From contig JBHLQS010000011.1 in NCBI GenBank assembly GCA_048883405.1, positions 1 through 32,371 on the forward strand: 32,371 nucleotides of DNA. The letters are read 5' to 3'. Shown here one piece after another: positions 23,217-29,856 of this stretch. Position 1 is the stretch's first letter. Every line of letters starts with the position of its first letter. The stretch comes from SMTZ1-83 sp048883405. Its GTDB lineage: Archaea > Asgardarchaeota > Thorarchaeia > Thorarchaeales > Thorarchaeaceae. A program made the translations under genes and the position numbers. The notes below the pieces were generated by a model, which saw only the letters and a program-made list of their open reading frames with translations, did not search any database and was not told the origin of the DNA.

Positions 23217-23906
23217 TTGGAGTATATACTATTGCAGAACTTGGCTGAAACAGGTTATTTAGTCCTCTTTGGTGTGGCAATCTTCTTGATTGGCACATGG
23301 ATGATAGGACGGTGGAAGACATCAAAACTACGTAGCAGGATTGCAGAGAATGTGGCAAATCGATTTGATGCTACGACTTCTAAGGTCAGTGTCAGGCTCC
23401 TTGGAAATACAGGTGCCAAATTCTCTTATCATCAGAAGTCAAATACGCCTCTGCCAAAACTTGAATCGACTGTCCTATTGCTTGACAGGTCTAATATCTT
23501 TCATCTCGCATACTGCAAAATCCGCGGCCGAACTGACCAACTCCAAATACGGGCGAACCTAAGAAAACCTGCTTCATTCAATCTCGAACTGACAACTCGA
23601 AGAGAACAGAAGAATCTTGAGGAGGTATTAAAGCCCAAGATGGGTAGCGCTAGCGAGCTAACTCTTAGCAATCTAGACGATCAGTTCTACATTGTAGTAT
23701 CAGATCTAGAAGCTGGTGAGCGTCTTTTTGGGAGAAAGGAGTTCCATGCGGATTTTGATGCCATCGCGCCTTACTTGACTCGCCTGTCCATTTCTCGGAA
23801 GGAACCACATGTGTTCGCTTCTGTGATTCTTGTTCCTGAAGCCATGGCGCCTATTGAGGCGTTTATCCTTTCCCTGGCCAAATCTGTCAAACGCAGGAAG
23901 GAGTGA
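23217..23906 (+). CDS. N-terminally anchored unknown protein
   Basis: I do not recognise this 229-residue protein. One hydrophobic helix near residues 12-32 (GYLVLFGVAIFLIGTWMIG) is followed by the basic stretch GRWKTSKLRSR, so the rest should be cytoplasmic. The soluble part is strand-rich with many Leu, Thr and Arg residues, for example KLESTVLLLDRSNIFHLAYC and LELTTRREQKNLEEV, and ends in KSVKRRKE. The annotated start is TTG at 23217 without a clear ribosome binding site; a TTG at 23232 has GGAG at good spacing and keeps the helix intact. A TATA-like CTTAAAGG lies near 23169-23176. Confidence 0.65.
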   Translation: MEYILLQNLAETGYLVLFGVAIFLIGTWMIGRWKTSKLRSRIAENVANRFDATTSKVSVRLLGNTGAKFSYHQKSNTPLPKLESTVLLLDRSNIFHLAYCKIRGRTDQLQIRANLRKPASFNLELTTRREQKNLEEVLKPKMGSASELTLSNLDDQFYIVVSDLEAGERLFGRKEFHADFDAIAPYLTRLSISRKEPHVFASVILVPEAMAPIEAFILSLAKSVKRRKE

Positions 23907-23986
23907 TATTACGTCACAATGCGAAGGCAGCCAGATGGATTGTATCATCTCGTTGCTTTTCATCCTTAATGCAGAATTCATTCAAG

Positions 23987-24006
23987 ACCAGAGTTTCAAT
24001 TCTGGT
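23987..24006. terminator. Hairpin between convergent genes
   Basis: ACCAGA and TCTGGT form a 6-bp stem with an 8-nt loop in the 165-bp gap between the convergent genes ending at 23906 and 24072, followed by CTATCCTTTTC. It looks superficially like a tRNA T-arm, but no other tRNA arms can be folded around it. Confidence 0.35.
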
Positions 24007-24071
24007 GGCTATCCTTTTCATGCCATTTGATGCATTTCAAGGCAGCCTCCGCACATCATACGGTTAGAAAC

Positions 24072-25052
24072 TCAATTGCCAGTAATTGGTCGGATAACTA
24101 ACGAGGAGAACTGCTCCAGATTCTTGAAATCATCCATGCTGCCTGGAACGACGAAATAACTGATTCCTGTCAGTTCATTCAGATTGATTATCTCTTCACG
24201 AATATCCTCGGGGGTTCCAACAAGAAAGAACGGCGTATTGGTCAGGACATCAAATGAAATGCCATACATCTTTGCGTATTCTTTCAGAGCTTCATCTCTG
24301 GAATCAGTCATCCTCATCTGCCAATGAACTGTACTCAATTCTATCTCACTTGGATCGCGGCCAGCAGACTCTGCAGAGGCCTTGACCCACTCAGCCTTCT
24401 TCCGAATCATCGAAGACGTTTGGTCTGATGTACTCTTCTCCACAATCCTGCCCTTAGGCCATGAGGGGACTATACTAACAATATCTGCGTGGCGGCCGGC
24501 CATTGAGAGAAGTTTCCTTCCGCCTCCGCCCACAGTTATTTTGGGGCGCTCCCCCTCTGGAAGCTGTGTTGGCCATCCAATTCCAGATAAGTGAATATGA
24601 TTTCCGCTATAGCTTGATTTCTCTTCAGTCCACATCTGCCTAACTGCAACCAGTGTTTCTTCAAGCCGATTGATTCTGACAGCAGGACTATCAAATTGGA
24701 TTCCAGCTTGGTCATATTCAGCTTTAGTCCATCCAGCCCCGAAGCCAAACTCACAACGGCCCTTTGAGATTAAATGCAATGTTGCAGCAGCTTGGGCCAG
24801 AACCACTGGAGGTCGGAAGTCCACACACATCACGAGTGGACCGACTTTGAGTTGTCTAGTAACAGACGCCACTGCGGCTGCAGTTGCAATAGGTTCCCAC
24901 TGGTTATTGAAGTGATCAGAAATAAGGAGTGAGCTGTAGCCCAATTTCTCCAGATTCTGCACCTTCTCCACCCAGTCATCGGAGGGGTAATGACCTCTGG
25001 TGGACATAGTCCGCATGAGTACTCCAAATCTAATAGACTTCACTTGATCCAA
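24072..25052 (-). CDS. Luciferase-like F420-dependent oxidoreductase
   Basis: This 326-residue protein is a TIM-barrel member of the bacterial luciferase-like family. Recognisable parts are the N-terminal strand IRFGVLMRT, the LEKLGYSSLLISDHF segment (about 34-48), LKVGPLVMCVDFRPPVVLAQ, and the typical RCEFGFGAGWTKAEYDQAGI (about 109-128), followed by PKITVGGGGRKLL near 190. In archaea such proteins usually use coenzyme F420, not FMN; the substrate is unknown. The frame starts with TTG at 25052, but a GTG three codons in (25043) has GGGGTTGG before it and may be the true start. It is divergent from iscU. Confidence 0.88.
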   Translation of the reverse strand: MDQVKSIRFGVLMRTMSTRGHYPSDDWVEKVQNLEKLGYSSLLISDHFNNQWEPIATAAAVASVTRQLKVGPLVMCVDFRPPVVLAQAAATLHLISKGRCEFGFGAGWTKAEYDQAGIQFDSPAVRINRLEETLVAVRQMWTEEKSSYSGNHIHLSGIGWPTQLPEGERPKITVGGGGRKLLSMAGRHADIVSIVPSWPKGRIVEKSTSDQTSSMIRKKAEWVKASAESAGRDPSEIELSTVHWQMRMTDSRDEALKEYAKMYGISFDVLTNTPFFLVGTPEDIREEIINLNELTGISYFVVPGSMDDFKNLEQFSSLVIRPITGN

Positions 25053-25100
25053 CCCCTAGATGTCAATTCTCTTTCCAAATCGATCCAATTTCTATTATGC

Positions 25101-25127
25101 TGAAATGCAATCTCTGTGCTCATTTCA
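25101..25127. promoter_or_regulatory. Inverted repeat between LLM gene and iscU
   Basis: TGAAATG (25101-25107) and CATTTCA (25121-25127) form 7-bp arms around a 13-nt spacer in the 200-bp divergent region. It lies about 50 bp upstream of the oxidoreductase gene and about 125 bp upstream of iscU, so a link with the oxidoreductase is more likely. It shares no obvious sequence with the operator at 12343. Confidence 0.3.
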
Positions 25128-25252
25128 AGATATCCCTGAGCCACGGAGCATCTAGCTATTCCAAGATAAATCCAGAAAGGGTTTAGAACTTGTTTCAACT
25201 GATTTATGCGCGATAGTAAACAATATACGCAGATAGCAGCCTCTTACTGAAG

Positions 25253-25630
25253 GTGCCCAAAGTGTACAGCGACAAAGTAATGGAGCATTTCAAGAATCCA
25301 CAGAACATGGGTAAAATGGAGAATCCTGACGGAGTAGGAACCGTCGGGAACCCTGTCTGCGGTGATATGCTCCGGATGTACATCAAAGTCGAGGACGGGA
25401 AGATTGTCGATGCCAAAATCGAAACCTTTGGCTGTGTCGCTGCCATAGCTACTTCTTCAATCACGACTCAAATGGCAATCGGGATGACATTGGAAGAAGC
25501 CAAGCAATTGAGCAGAAAAGAAGTCGCTGACGCTCTAGATGGACTGCCGCCCCAGAAGATGCATTGCAGCAATCTAGCCGCTGATGCTCTTCAAAAAGCC
25601 ATCGAAGACTATGAATCTCACCAAGATTAG
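25253..25630 (+). CDS. iscU: Iron-sulfur cluster scaffold IscU/NifU-N
   Basis: This 125-residue protein is the U-type scaffold on which Fe-S clusters are built. The three cluster cysteines and the conserved Asp are present: Cys36 and Asp38 (GNPVCGDML), Cys61 (TFGCVAA) and Cys105 with His104 (KMHCSNLA). The rest (FKNPQNMGKMENPDG, AIATSSITTQM, DALDGLPP) is typical, and the length is normal for the single-domain form. The start is GTG. A TATA-like CAATATAC at 25221-25228 predicts a transcript beginning within a few bases of it, so translation is likely leaderless. The only desulfurase homologue seen lies about 11 kb away and lacks its PLP lysine. Confidence 0.96.
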   Translation: MPKVYSDKVMEHFKNPQNMGKMENPDGVGTVGNPVCGDMLRMYIKVEDGKIVDAKIETFGCVAAIATSSITTQMAIGMTLEEAKQLSRKEVADALDGLPPQKMHCSNLAADALQKAIEDYESHQD

Positions 25631-25662
25631 AAGGTCAGACCTTTCAGGGCATTCTTATTGCC

Positions 25663-26292
25663 TCAGAGGAGACTAATCGGAATCTCGAATGAGTGAGTGC
25701 ATTGCTTATCCCCCTTCAAGATTGACTCAGTCATTTTCACTTCCAAGGCAATCCCCAGCACCCCCTCCCATAGCTGCTTCACCCATCCTCCCGAGCAGCA
25801 ACAGAAGGTTGGAGACATCATCTCCATGTTACTCTTCACAATAGAGCAATGGCAGTAGGTCCGTCGCTTTTCTTCATCCGTCAATGCTGCCTTGTGCGTC
25901 TTAGGATTGTAAGGCACTTTTGTGACATGTATGACGTTTCCATCTCTTGTGGGGTAATCGTAGAAGGAACCTCCACCCCATGATGTGTCGCTCCGCATGG
26001 CCTTCAAGAGATCATCAATGCTACCAAGCCCCTGAAGCCTAGATTTCATTTCCCTTATTCGCTTCTTCGGATATTTGTGTGGACAAGTATCGACTAGGAT
26101 TCGATTTCTAGTTTCTTCATCAACTAATGCATCGAGTCTATTCATTGCTGCTCCTATCCAAGCTGTTTGATCTCTCCTGGCAGCTTTAGTTGAGCCTAGC
26201 GGTACAACCGCGATGCCATCAAGTACCTTATTCTGAATCGACCTCTTGGTGTGCCTCTCCACGCTTTCGCGAAACTTGCCGAGCCATTTCAT
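25663..26292 (-). CDS. Cys-rich unknown protein, possibly DUF6144-type
   Basis: This protein of about 209 residues has a helical basic N-terminal half, then clustered Cys/His motifs: DTCPHKYPKKRI (about 67-78), RRTYCHCSIVK, PTFCCCSGGWVKQLWEGVLG and DKQCTHSFEIP near the end. That makes seven Cys in the second half and suggests a metal or cluster site plus a small-ligand pocket. It reminds me of the poorly described DUF6144 family, but I cannot confirm that. The frame is open from a GTG at 26301; the ATG at 26292 has AAAGGTG 6 nt upstream and is preferred. It converges on iscU, 32 bp from its stop. A palindrome lies just upstream. Confidence 0.72.
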   Translation of the reverse strand: MKWLGKFRESVERHTKRSIQNKVLDGIAVVPLGSTKAARRDQTAWIGAAMNRLDALVDEETRNRILVDTCPHKYPKKRIREMKSRLQGLGSIDDLLKAMRSDTSWGGGSFYDYPTRDGNVIHVTKVPYNPKTHKAALTDEEKRRTYCHCSIVKSNMEMMSPTFCCCSGGWVKQLWEGVLGIALEVKMTESILKGDKQCTHSFEIPISLL

Positions 26293-26322
26293 GACCTGCA
26301 CCTTTCCACTTCTCTTGCGCGC

Positions 26323-26332
26323 CCGTTAACGG
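26323..26332 (-). promoter_or_regulatory. Palindrome upstream of Cys-rich gene
   Basis: CCGTTAACGG is a perfect 10-bp palindrome, extended by GCG and CGC arms if one C is bulged (26318-26335). A TATA-like GAATATTC at about 26345-26352 would place the transcript start of the Cys-rich gene near 26323, inside it. It is GC-rich compared with its surroundings. Confidence 0.4.
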
Positions 26333-26488
26333 CGCATCCCACAAGAATATTCCATCTCCTTCAATAGCAGGTACCCATTTGGAACTATATCTCGTTTTTG
26401 CCGAGTCAAGTTTTGAAGAAGATTAATGATATTGTCCATTATTAGCTACCTATCGTAGCACCGCGTCCCGATTACGCCTTCAGTTATG

Positions 26489-26529
26489 TATAAGTAGACA
26501 CCAGGAGCTACGACATCTCGAGGTAGCTC
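26489..26529 (+). promoter_or_regulatory. Promoter with inverted repeat for 93-residue membrane protein
   Basis: TATAAG at 26489-26494 predicts a start near 26518. An inverted repeat, GAGCTAC at 26505-26511 and GTAGCTC at 26523-26529, is centred at 26517 and ends 2 nt before the TTG at 26532. Its right arm overlaps the AGGTAG that may serve as ribosome binding site. A repressor bound here would block initiation. Confidence 0.5.
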
Positions 26530-26531
26530 TC

Positions 26532-26813
26532 TTGATACCGCTCGTAACCCAGCTGCAGATTCTTATGGTCCTACCATTTGTGTTGGGACTATTTTACATA
26601 AAGCAGAGAGGAGACCGCACAATAGAAAGAGTGGAATTGCTGGGGAAAGCGTCTATCATAGTGGGAGGACTCCTGGTTGCCTGGTCATTCCTTCTAGTGC
26701 TCTATGTCTTTCCAGCATTCATATTCGCTGAGTTGGGGCAGGCCTTGTTTGGTCTCTTTGTTAGCTTAGCTGTGTGGAGTGGTATAATTCGCGACTATCT
26801 TCGAATGAAGTGA
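26532..26813 (+). CDS. Small three-helix membrane protein
   Basis: I do not recognise this 93-residue protein. It has hydrophobic segments around 8-23 (LQILMVLPFVLGLFYI), 41-66 (SIIVGGLLVAWSFLLVLYVFPAFIF) and 68-86. The first loop is charged (KQRGDRTIERVE) and the C-terminus is basic (RDYLRMK). The TTG start has AGGTAG 5 nt upstream and a TATA box at fitting distance, which argues that the ORF is real. It stands alone between the Cys-rich gene and the crotonase. Confidence 0.6.
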   Translation: MIPLVTQLQILMVLPFVLGLFYIKQRGDRTIERVELLGKASIIVGGLLVAWSFLLVLYVFPAFIFAELGQALFGLFVSLAVWSGIIRDYLRMK

Positions 26814-27013
26814 TATCGAGCCTATTGCTCAATTAACCTGGGGTAGGAACGGACTATAGATTTGAAGTCGAATCAAGAATCAGAACATGGGAGATCGTAC
26901 ATCCATTGCAGGTTCGTAGTCTATTCATCTTCTATTGCGACCTCTTCATCCTTCGGAGATGACGTGAGAGCAAAGATTCCATAGAAACAAGCAAATGATT
27001 CTTCCCGAAAGCC

Positions 27014-27062
27014 TTTATTTATAGTTAATCTGATGATGAAGCCACACAGAGCAAAGGCTGTG
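27014..27062 (+). promoter_or_regulatory. Promoter of crotonase gene
   Basis: TTTATTTATAG at 27014-27024 is a good TATA-like element and predicts a start near 27047. A short inverted repeat, CACAG at 27045-27049 and CTGTG at 27058-27062, begins at that point. The repeat alone is too short to be sure of. Confidence 0.45.
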
Positions 27063-27069
27063 AGCGATT

Positions 27070-27801
27070 ATGGATGGAGAGATTATCGTTACACGAGAAG
27101 ACCCGATTGCCATAGTGACAATATCACGTCCAAACAAACTCAACTCGGTAACCTATGATATGTTCGTTTCATTTGAGGAGAAGGCCTCGCAATTGACAAA
27201 CGACCCCGATGTTGCGGCGATCATCTTCACTGGTGTGGGTGAGAAGGCTTTCTCTGCGGGCTTTGATATGGAGATGATGATGGGCCTCGCTCCTGATGCC
27301 TACATGGACTTCTTTCTCCTGCTAGAAAAGACGACAAAGACGATACGAGAGGCCAAGACCTGCATTACTCTTGCAGCAATAAATGGATATGCAGTCGGAT
27401 TTGGTGCTATGATAGCCTCTGCCTGTGACTTTCGATTCTTCTCTAAGACAGGCGCACTCCGTTTTCCAGAGATTGATCTCAGCATCTTTCCCGGAATGGG
27501 TGCGGCCTCAAATCTCCTCCATCTTGTAGGCCCATCCAGAACAAAGGATATGTTGCTCTCAGGCAGAACGATTGAAGCCGAAGAAGCTTTGCGAATTGGC
27601 CTCGCGGATAGAGTCTTCGACTATGATGAACTTCTAGGGAAGACAATGGAATTCGCCAAGGAATTGACTCAGAAGGATAGAAAGATTCTGTTTCGAACAA
27701 AGACGCTAGTCGATGGAATAACTGGAAAGACAGTTTTCGGCGCTGCTGAGATGGAATCAGCTTACAGCGAGGAGTGGCTTAGAGAGAAACGAGACGGGTG
27801 A
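27070..27801 (+). CDS. Crotonase-family protein (enoyl-CoA hydratase/isomerase-like)
   Basis: This 243-residue protein has the crotonase oxyanion-hole segments KAFSAGFDMEM (about 57-67) and INGYAVGFGAMIASACDFRF (about 104-123), then RFPEIDLSIFPGMGAA (about 133-148). Of the two glutamates used by enoyl-CoA hydratase, the one in PEIDL (rat Glu164 position) is kept, but the one in the GGGCEL motif (Glu144 position) is Met here. It may thus be an isomerase, thioesterase or other member, not a hydratase. Members act on acyl-CoA thioesters. It has its own TATA box. The dienoyl-CoA-reductase-like gene at 5101 may belong to the same kind of metabolism. Confidence 0.88.
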   Translation: MDGEIIVTREDPIAIVTISRPNKLNSVTYDMFVSFEEKASQLTNDPDVAAIIFTGVGEKAFSAGFDMEMMMGLAPDAYMDFFLLLEKTTKTIREAKTCITLAAINGYAVGFGAMIASACDFRFFSKTGALRFPEIDLSIFPGMGAASNLLHLVGPSRTKDMLLSGRTIEAEEALRIGLADRVFDYDELLGKTMEFAKELTQKDRKILFRTKTLVDGITGKTVFGAAEMESAYSEEWLREKRDG

Positions 27802-27808
27802 ATAGATC

Positions 27809-27916
27809 TTAAAGCCCTACTACCTCCATAGACTCCTTTTCACTAAAAATCCTAATTCCAAGCCTCTTTGCCTCCTCAAGCTTTGAGCCAGCACCAGGGT
27901 CTGCTGCGACATAGCC
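27809..27916 (-). pseudogene. BRCT-domain remnant (DNA-ligase-like C-terminus)
   Basis: Read on the minus strand, 35 codons ending in TAA give GYVAADPGAGSKLEEAKRLG followed by IRIFSEKES. That is the second half of a BRCT domain as found at the end of NAD-dependent DNA ligases and RFC-like proteins (pattern YLVAG-x-PGSKL-x-KA-x-xLG). The codon directly upstream is TGA, and the frame carries no start codon that would yield a full domain. The rest of the parent gene is not visible nearby, so this looks like a decayed leftover. Confidence 0.55.
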
Positions 27917-27941
27917 TCATGTCACTTGTAGAGAACGCCTA

Positions 27942-28148
27942 TCACTTCCATGTTGCAGCATATGCCAAAGCGGCTGTTACAACTCCTAAAATCAAGCTTA
28001 GACCTATCTGTACCATTAGGTCCGAAACAATTCCGCTGCTTGGCAGAATTAGCAAACTCAGTAGCACAAACCACAACATTGAGAATATGAATGTATATAG
28101 CAACAAAACCAGCATTCTGTCGCAATCCACAATGACACATCCACGCAT
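27942..28148 (-). CDS. Possible 68-residue two-helix membrane protein
   Basis: The frame gives MRGCVIVDCDRM followed by two strongly hydrophobic stretches, about residues 13-34 (LVLLLYTFIFSMLWFVLLSLLI) and 46-66 (IGLSLILGVVTAALAYAATWK region), joined by a short polar loop (PSSGIVSDLMV). The architecture is like that of the small membrane proteins at 2950 and 3330. A TATA-like CTTATTTG near 28166-28173 would make it leaderless. An overlapping frame (27922-28179) has no protein-like character. It may be real or may belong to the decayed region. Confidence 0.4.
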   Translation of the reverse strand: MRGCVIVDCDRMLVLLLYTFIFSMLWFVLLSLLILPSSGIVSDLMVQIGLSLILGVVTAALAYAATWK

Positions 28149-28329
28149 TCCGACAGCTAGCTCTATGCAAATAAGCCATGCGATTCTGCTGATTCGTTCT
28201 CGCTTTCTGTCATAGCAATTTTGACACCTAAATGATCTACGAGCATAATATCAGTAAACTGGGTATGGAGAAATCGTTAATTAGGAATAGTGTCCCCAAA
28301 TTGACCTCTGTTAGAGAGAGATGATTTGA

Positions 28330-29307
28330 ATGACAAATAAGGCTGTAGTCGCAATAGGCGGAAATTCTCTCATTCGGGATAAGACGAAGAAGACGGTTCC
28401 TGATCAGTATGCCGCCACAGCGGAAACCTGTAAACACATAGCAGATATGATAGCTGAAGGGTGGGATGTAGTCATCACCTCAGGCAATGGCCCACAGGTT
28501 GGGTTTATTCTCCGTAGGTCAGAACTCGCTGAACATGAGCTCCATCCGGTTCCTCTGGATTATTGTGGAGCTGATACACAAGGTGCAATTGGGTATATGA
28601 TTCAGCGGGCACTCTACAATGAGTTCCATAAGCGTGCAATCGAAAAGCATGTTGCCACTGTCGTAACACAAGTCAGGGTAGCAAGAGACGACCCAGCATT
28701 TGAGAACCCAGCAAAACCCATTGGCTCATTCATGGATGAGAAGACTGCAAAGAAACGTGCTGAAGCTAATGGATGGCAGATAAAAGAGGATTCAGGAAGG
28801 GGTTGGAGAAGAGTTGTAGCCTCTCCGATTCCAAGGGAGATTGTTGAGCTTCCAGCAATCAAGGCCCTCAATAAGAATGGAATCATCGTCTACGCAGTTG
28901 GTGGTGGCGGAATTCCAGTCGTTGCAGGCACCGATGGCCAACTCGAGGGCGTTGCGGCGGTAATTGACAAAGATAGAGCATCAAGTCTTCTCGCTACAGG
29001 ACTTGACGCAGACCTGCTATTAATCTCAACTGCTGTTGAGAAGGTGTACCTCAATTTTGGTGAGGAAAATCAAGAGGCAATTGACAAGATGGATCATATC
29101 GAGGCTCAAAGATATCTTGACGAAGGACACTTTGCTCCGGGAAGTATGAAACCTAAGGTCGAGGCCTGTATAGAGTTCATCAAGAACGGTGGAGAGATGG
29201 CCATAATCACAGACCCGCCAAACATCACCAAAGCCCTTCGTGGAGAAACCGGAACCAGGATTGTAGGAGGACACGCAGTTCCTCCACCCCCTCCAGTAAG
29301 ACATTGA
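28330..29307 (+). CDS. arcC: Carbamate kinase
   Basis: This 325-residue protein matches carbamate kinase of the amino acid kinase family, which makes ATP from carbamoyl phosphate (or the reverse). It begins KAVVAIGGNSLIRDK (about 4-18), then VVITSGNGPQVGFI (about 47-60), PLDYCGADTQGAIGYM, GWRRVVASPIPREIVE, and YAVGGGGIPVV (about 193-203), and ends with GSMKPKVEACIEFI and GTRIVGG. Length is normal. It is likely followed in the same transcript by ridA, 46 nt later. No arginine deiminase or ornithine transcarbamoylase gene is in the window, so the direction of the reaction is open. Confidence 0.97.
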   Translation: MTNKAVVAIGGNSLIRDKTKKTVPDQYAATAETCKHIADMIAEGWDVVITSGNGPQVGFILRRSELAEHELHPVPLDYCGADTQGAIGYMIQRALYNEFHKRAIEKHVATVVTQVRVARDDPAFENPAKPIGSFMDEKTAKKRAEANGWQIKEDSGRGWRRVVASPIPREIVELPAIKALNKNGIIVYAVGGGGIPVVAGTDGQLEGVAAVIDKDRASSLLATGLDADLLLISTAVEKVYLNFGEENQEAIDKMDHIEAQRYLDEGHFAPGSMKPKVEACIEFIKNGGEMAIITDPPNITKALRGETGTRIVGGHAVPPPPPVRH

Positions 29308-29353
29308 CCGTTACATTAATGCTGAAGATTGATGCCGCACTAAATGAACTCCA

Positions 29354-29734
29354 ATGAACAGAGAAGTAGTATCATCAGAAAAGGCACCAAAGGCAATAGG
29401 TCCCTATTCGCAAGGTATCAAGGCAAACGGCTTTGTATTCTGCTCAGGGCAGATACCCTATGATCGAGAGCATGATATGATGGTTACAGGTTCCATAACA
29501 GATCAAACCAGACAAGCACTAAAAAACATCGAAGCAGTCCTTGAGGCTGCAGGATCCAGCATGCACAAAGTTGTCAAAGTCACTGTATTTTTGAAGGACA
29601 TGGATGACTTTAGCGAGATGAATGCTGAATATAGTACGTGGTTTGCTGAAAAGCCTCCAGCCAGAGCGGCAGTACAAGTGGCCAGATTACCAAAGGATGT
29701 TGATATCGAGATAGAAGCGATTGCAATCCAATAG
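29354..29734 (+). CDS. ridA: RidA-family reactive imine/enamine deaminase
   Basis: This 126-residue protein is a standard RidA (YjgF/YER057c) member. It carries APKAIGPYSQGIKANGFVFC (about 11-30), SGQIP, then TRQALKNIEAVLEAAGSS, KVTVFLKDMDDF, and the closing PPARAAVQVARLPKDVDIEI, with the active-site Arg that binds carboxylates. These proteins hydrolyse reactive 2-aminoacrylate and related imines formed by PLP enzymes. The length is exactly typical. Placement after carbamate kinase fits nitrogen metabolism. An ATG at 29354 is the only reasonable start. Confidence 0.97.
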   Translation: MNREVVSSEKAPKAIGPYSQGIKANGFVFCSGQIPYDREHDMMVTGSITDQTRQALKNIEAVLEAAGSSMHKVVKVTVFLKDMDDFSEMNAEYSTWFAEKPPARAAVQVARLPKDVDIEIEAIAIQ

Positions 29735-29784
29735 GATGCTGATGCCAATAAGGCCACTGTGCATTTTTACCATGAGAACAAACC

Positions 29785-29833
29785 TTTTCTAGGGATTTTC
29801 TAGCGTCCAAATCAAGGGTTGGACCACGCTAGA
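29785..29833 (+). promoter_or_regulatory. Tandem repeat and large inverted repeat before TPR gene
   Basis: TTTTCTAG occurs twice, at 29785-29792 and 29796-29803, 11 bp apart. The second copy runs into an inverted repeat: TCTAGCG-TCCAA (29799-29810) against TTGGA-CCA-CGCTAGA (29819-29833), 12 paired bases with a 3-nt bulge and an 8-nt loop. It could be the terminator of the arcC-ridA pair, or an operator. If a TATA-like element at 29782-29790 is used, the start for the TPR gene falls inside it. Confidence 0.5.
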
Positions 29834-29856
29834 GTGTTGATGCTTATCGTGGGGGT

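Larger units (their letters stand above)
27802..28329. other. 528-bp low-coding region with gene remnants
   Basis: This stretch between the crotonase and carbamate kinase holds no long convincing gene. On the minus strand it contains a 35-codon BRCT-like remnant (27809-27916) and a possible 68-residue two-helix membrane protein (27942-28148). The plus-strand open frame at 27868-28215 shows no protein-like character. The last 115 bp (28215-28329) are AT-rich and carry the promoter of the carbamate kinase gene, with ATCGTTAATTAGG near 28270 as a possible TATA region. Confidence 0.5.

Noticed and set aside
23925..24010. tRNA-like signal (AGCCA, GATG...CATC, and a T-arm-like CCAGA...TCTGG).
   Set aside because: The T-loop has an extra base, the acceptor strands do not pair over 7 bp, and no anticodon arm can be formed. 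It is more likely a hairpin between convergent genes.
27868..28215. 115-codon plus-strand frame after the crotonase.
   Set aside because: The composition is not protein-like, with no fold or membrane pattern; it is antisense to the BRCT remnant and to a better membrane-protein frame.
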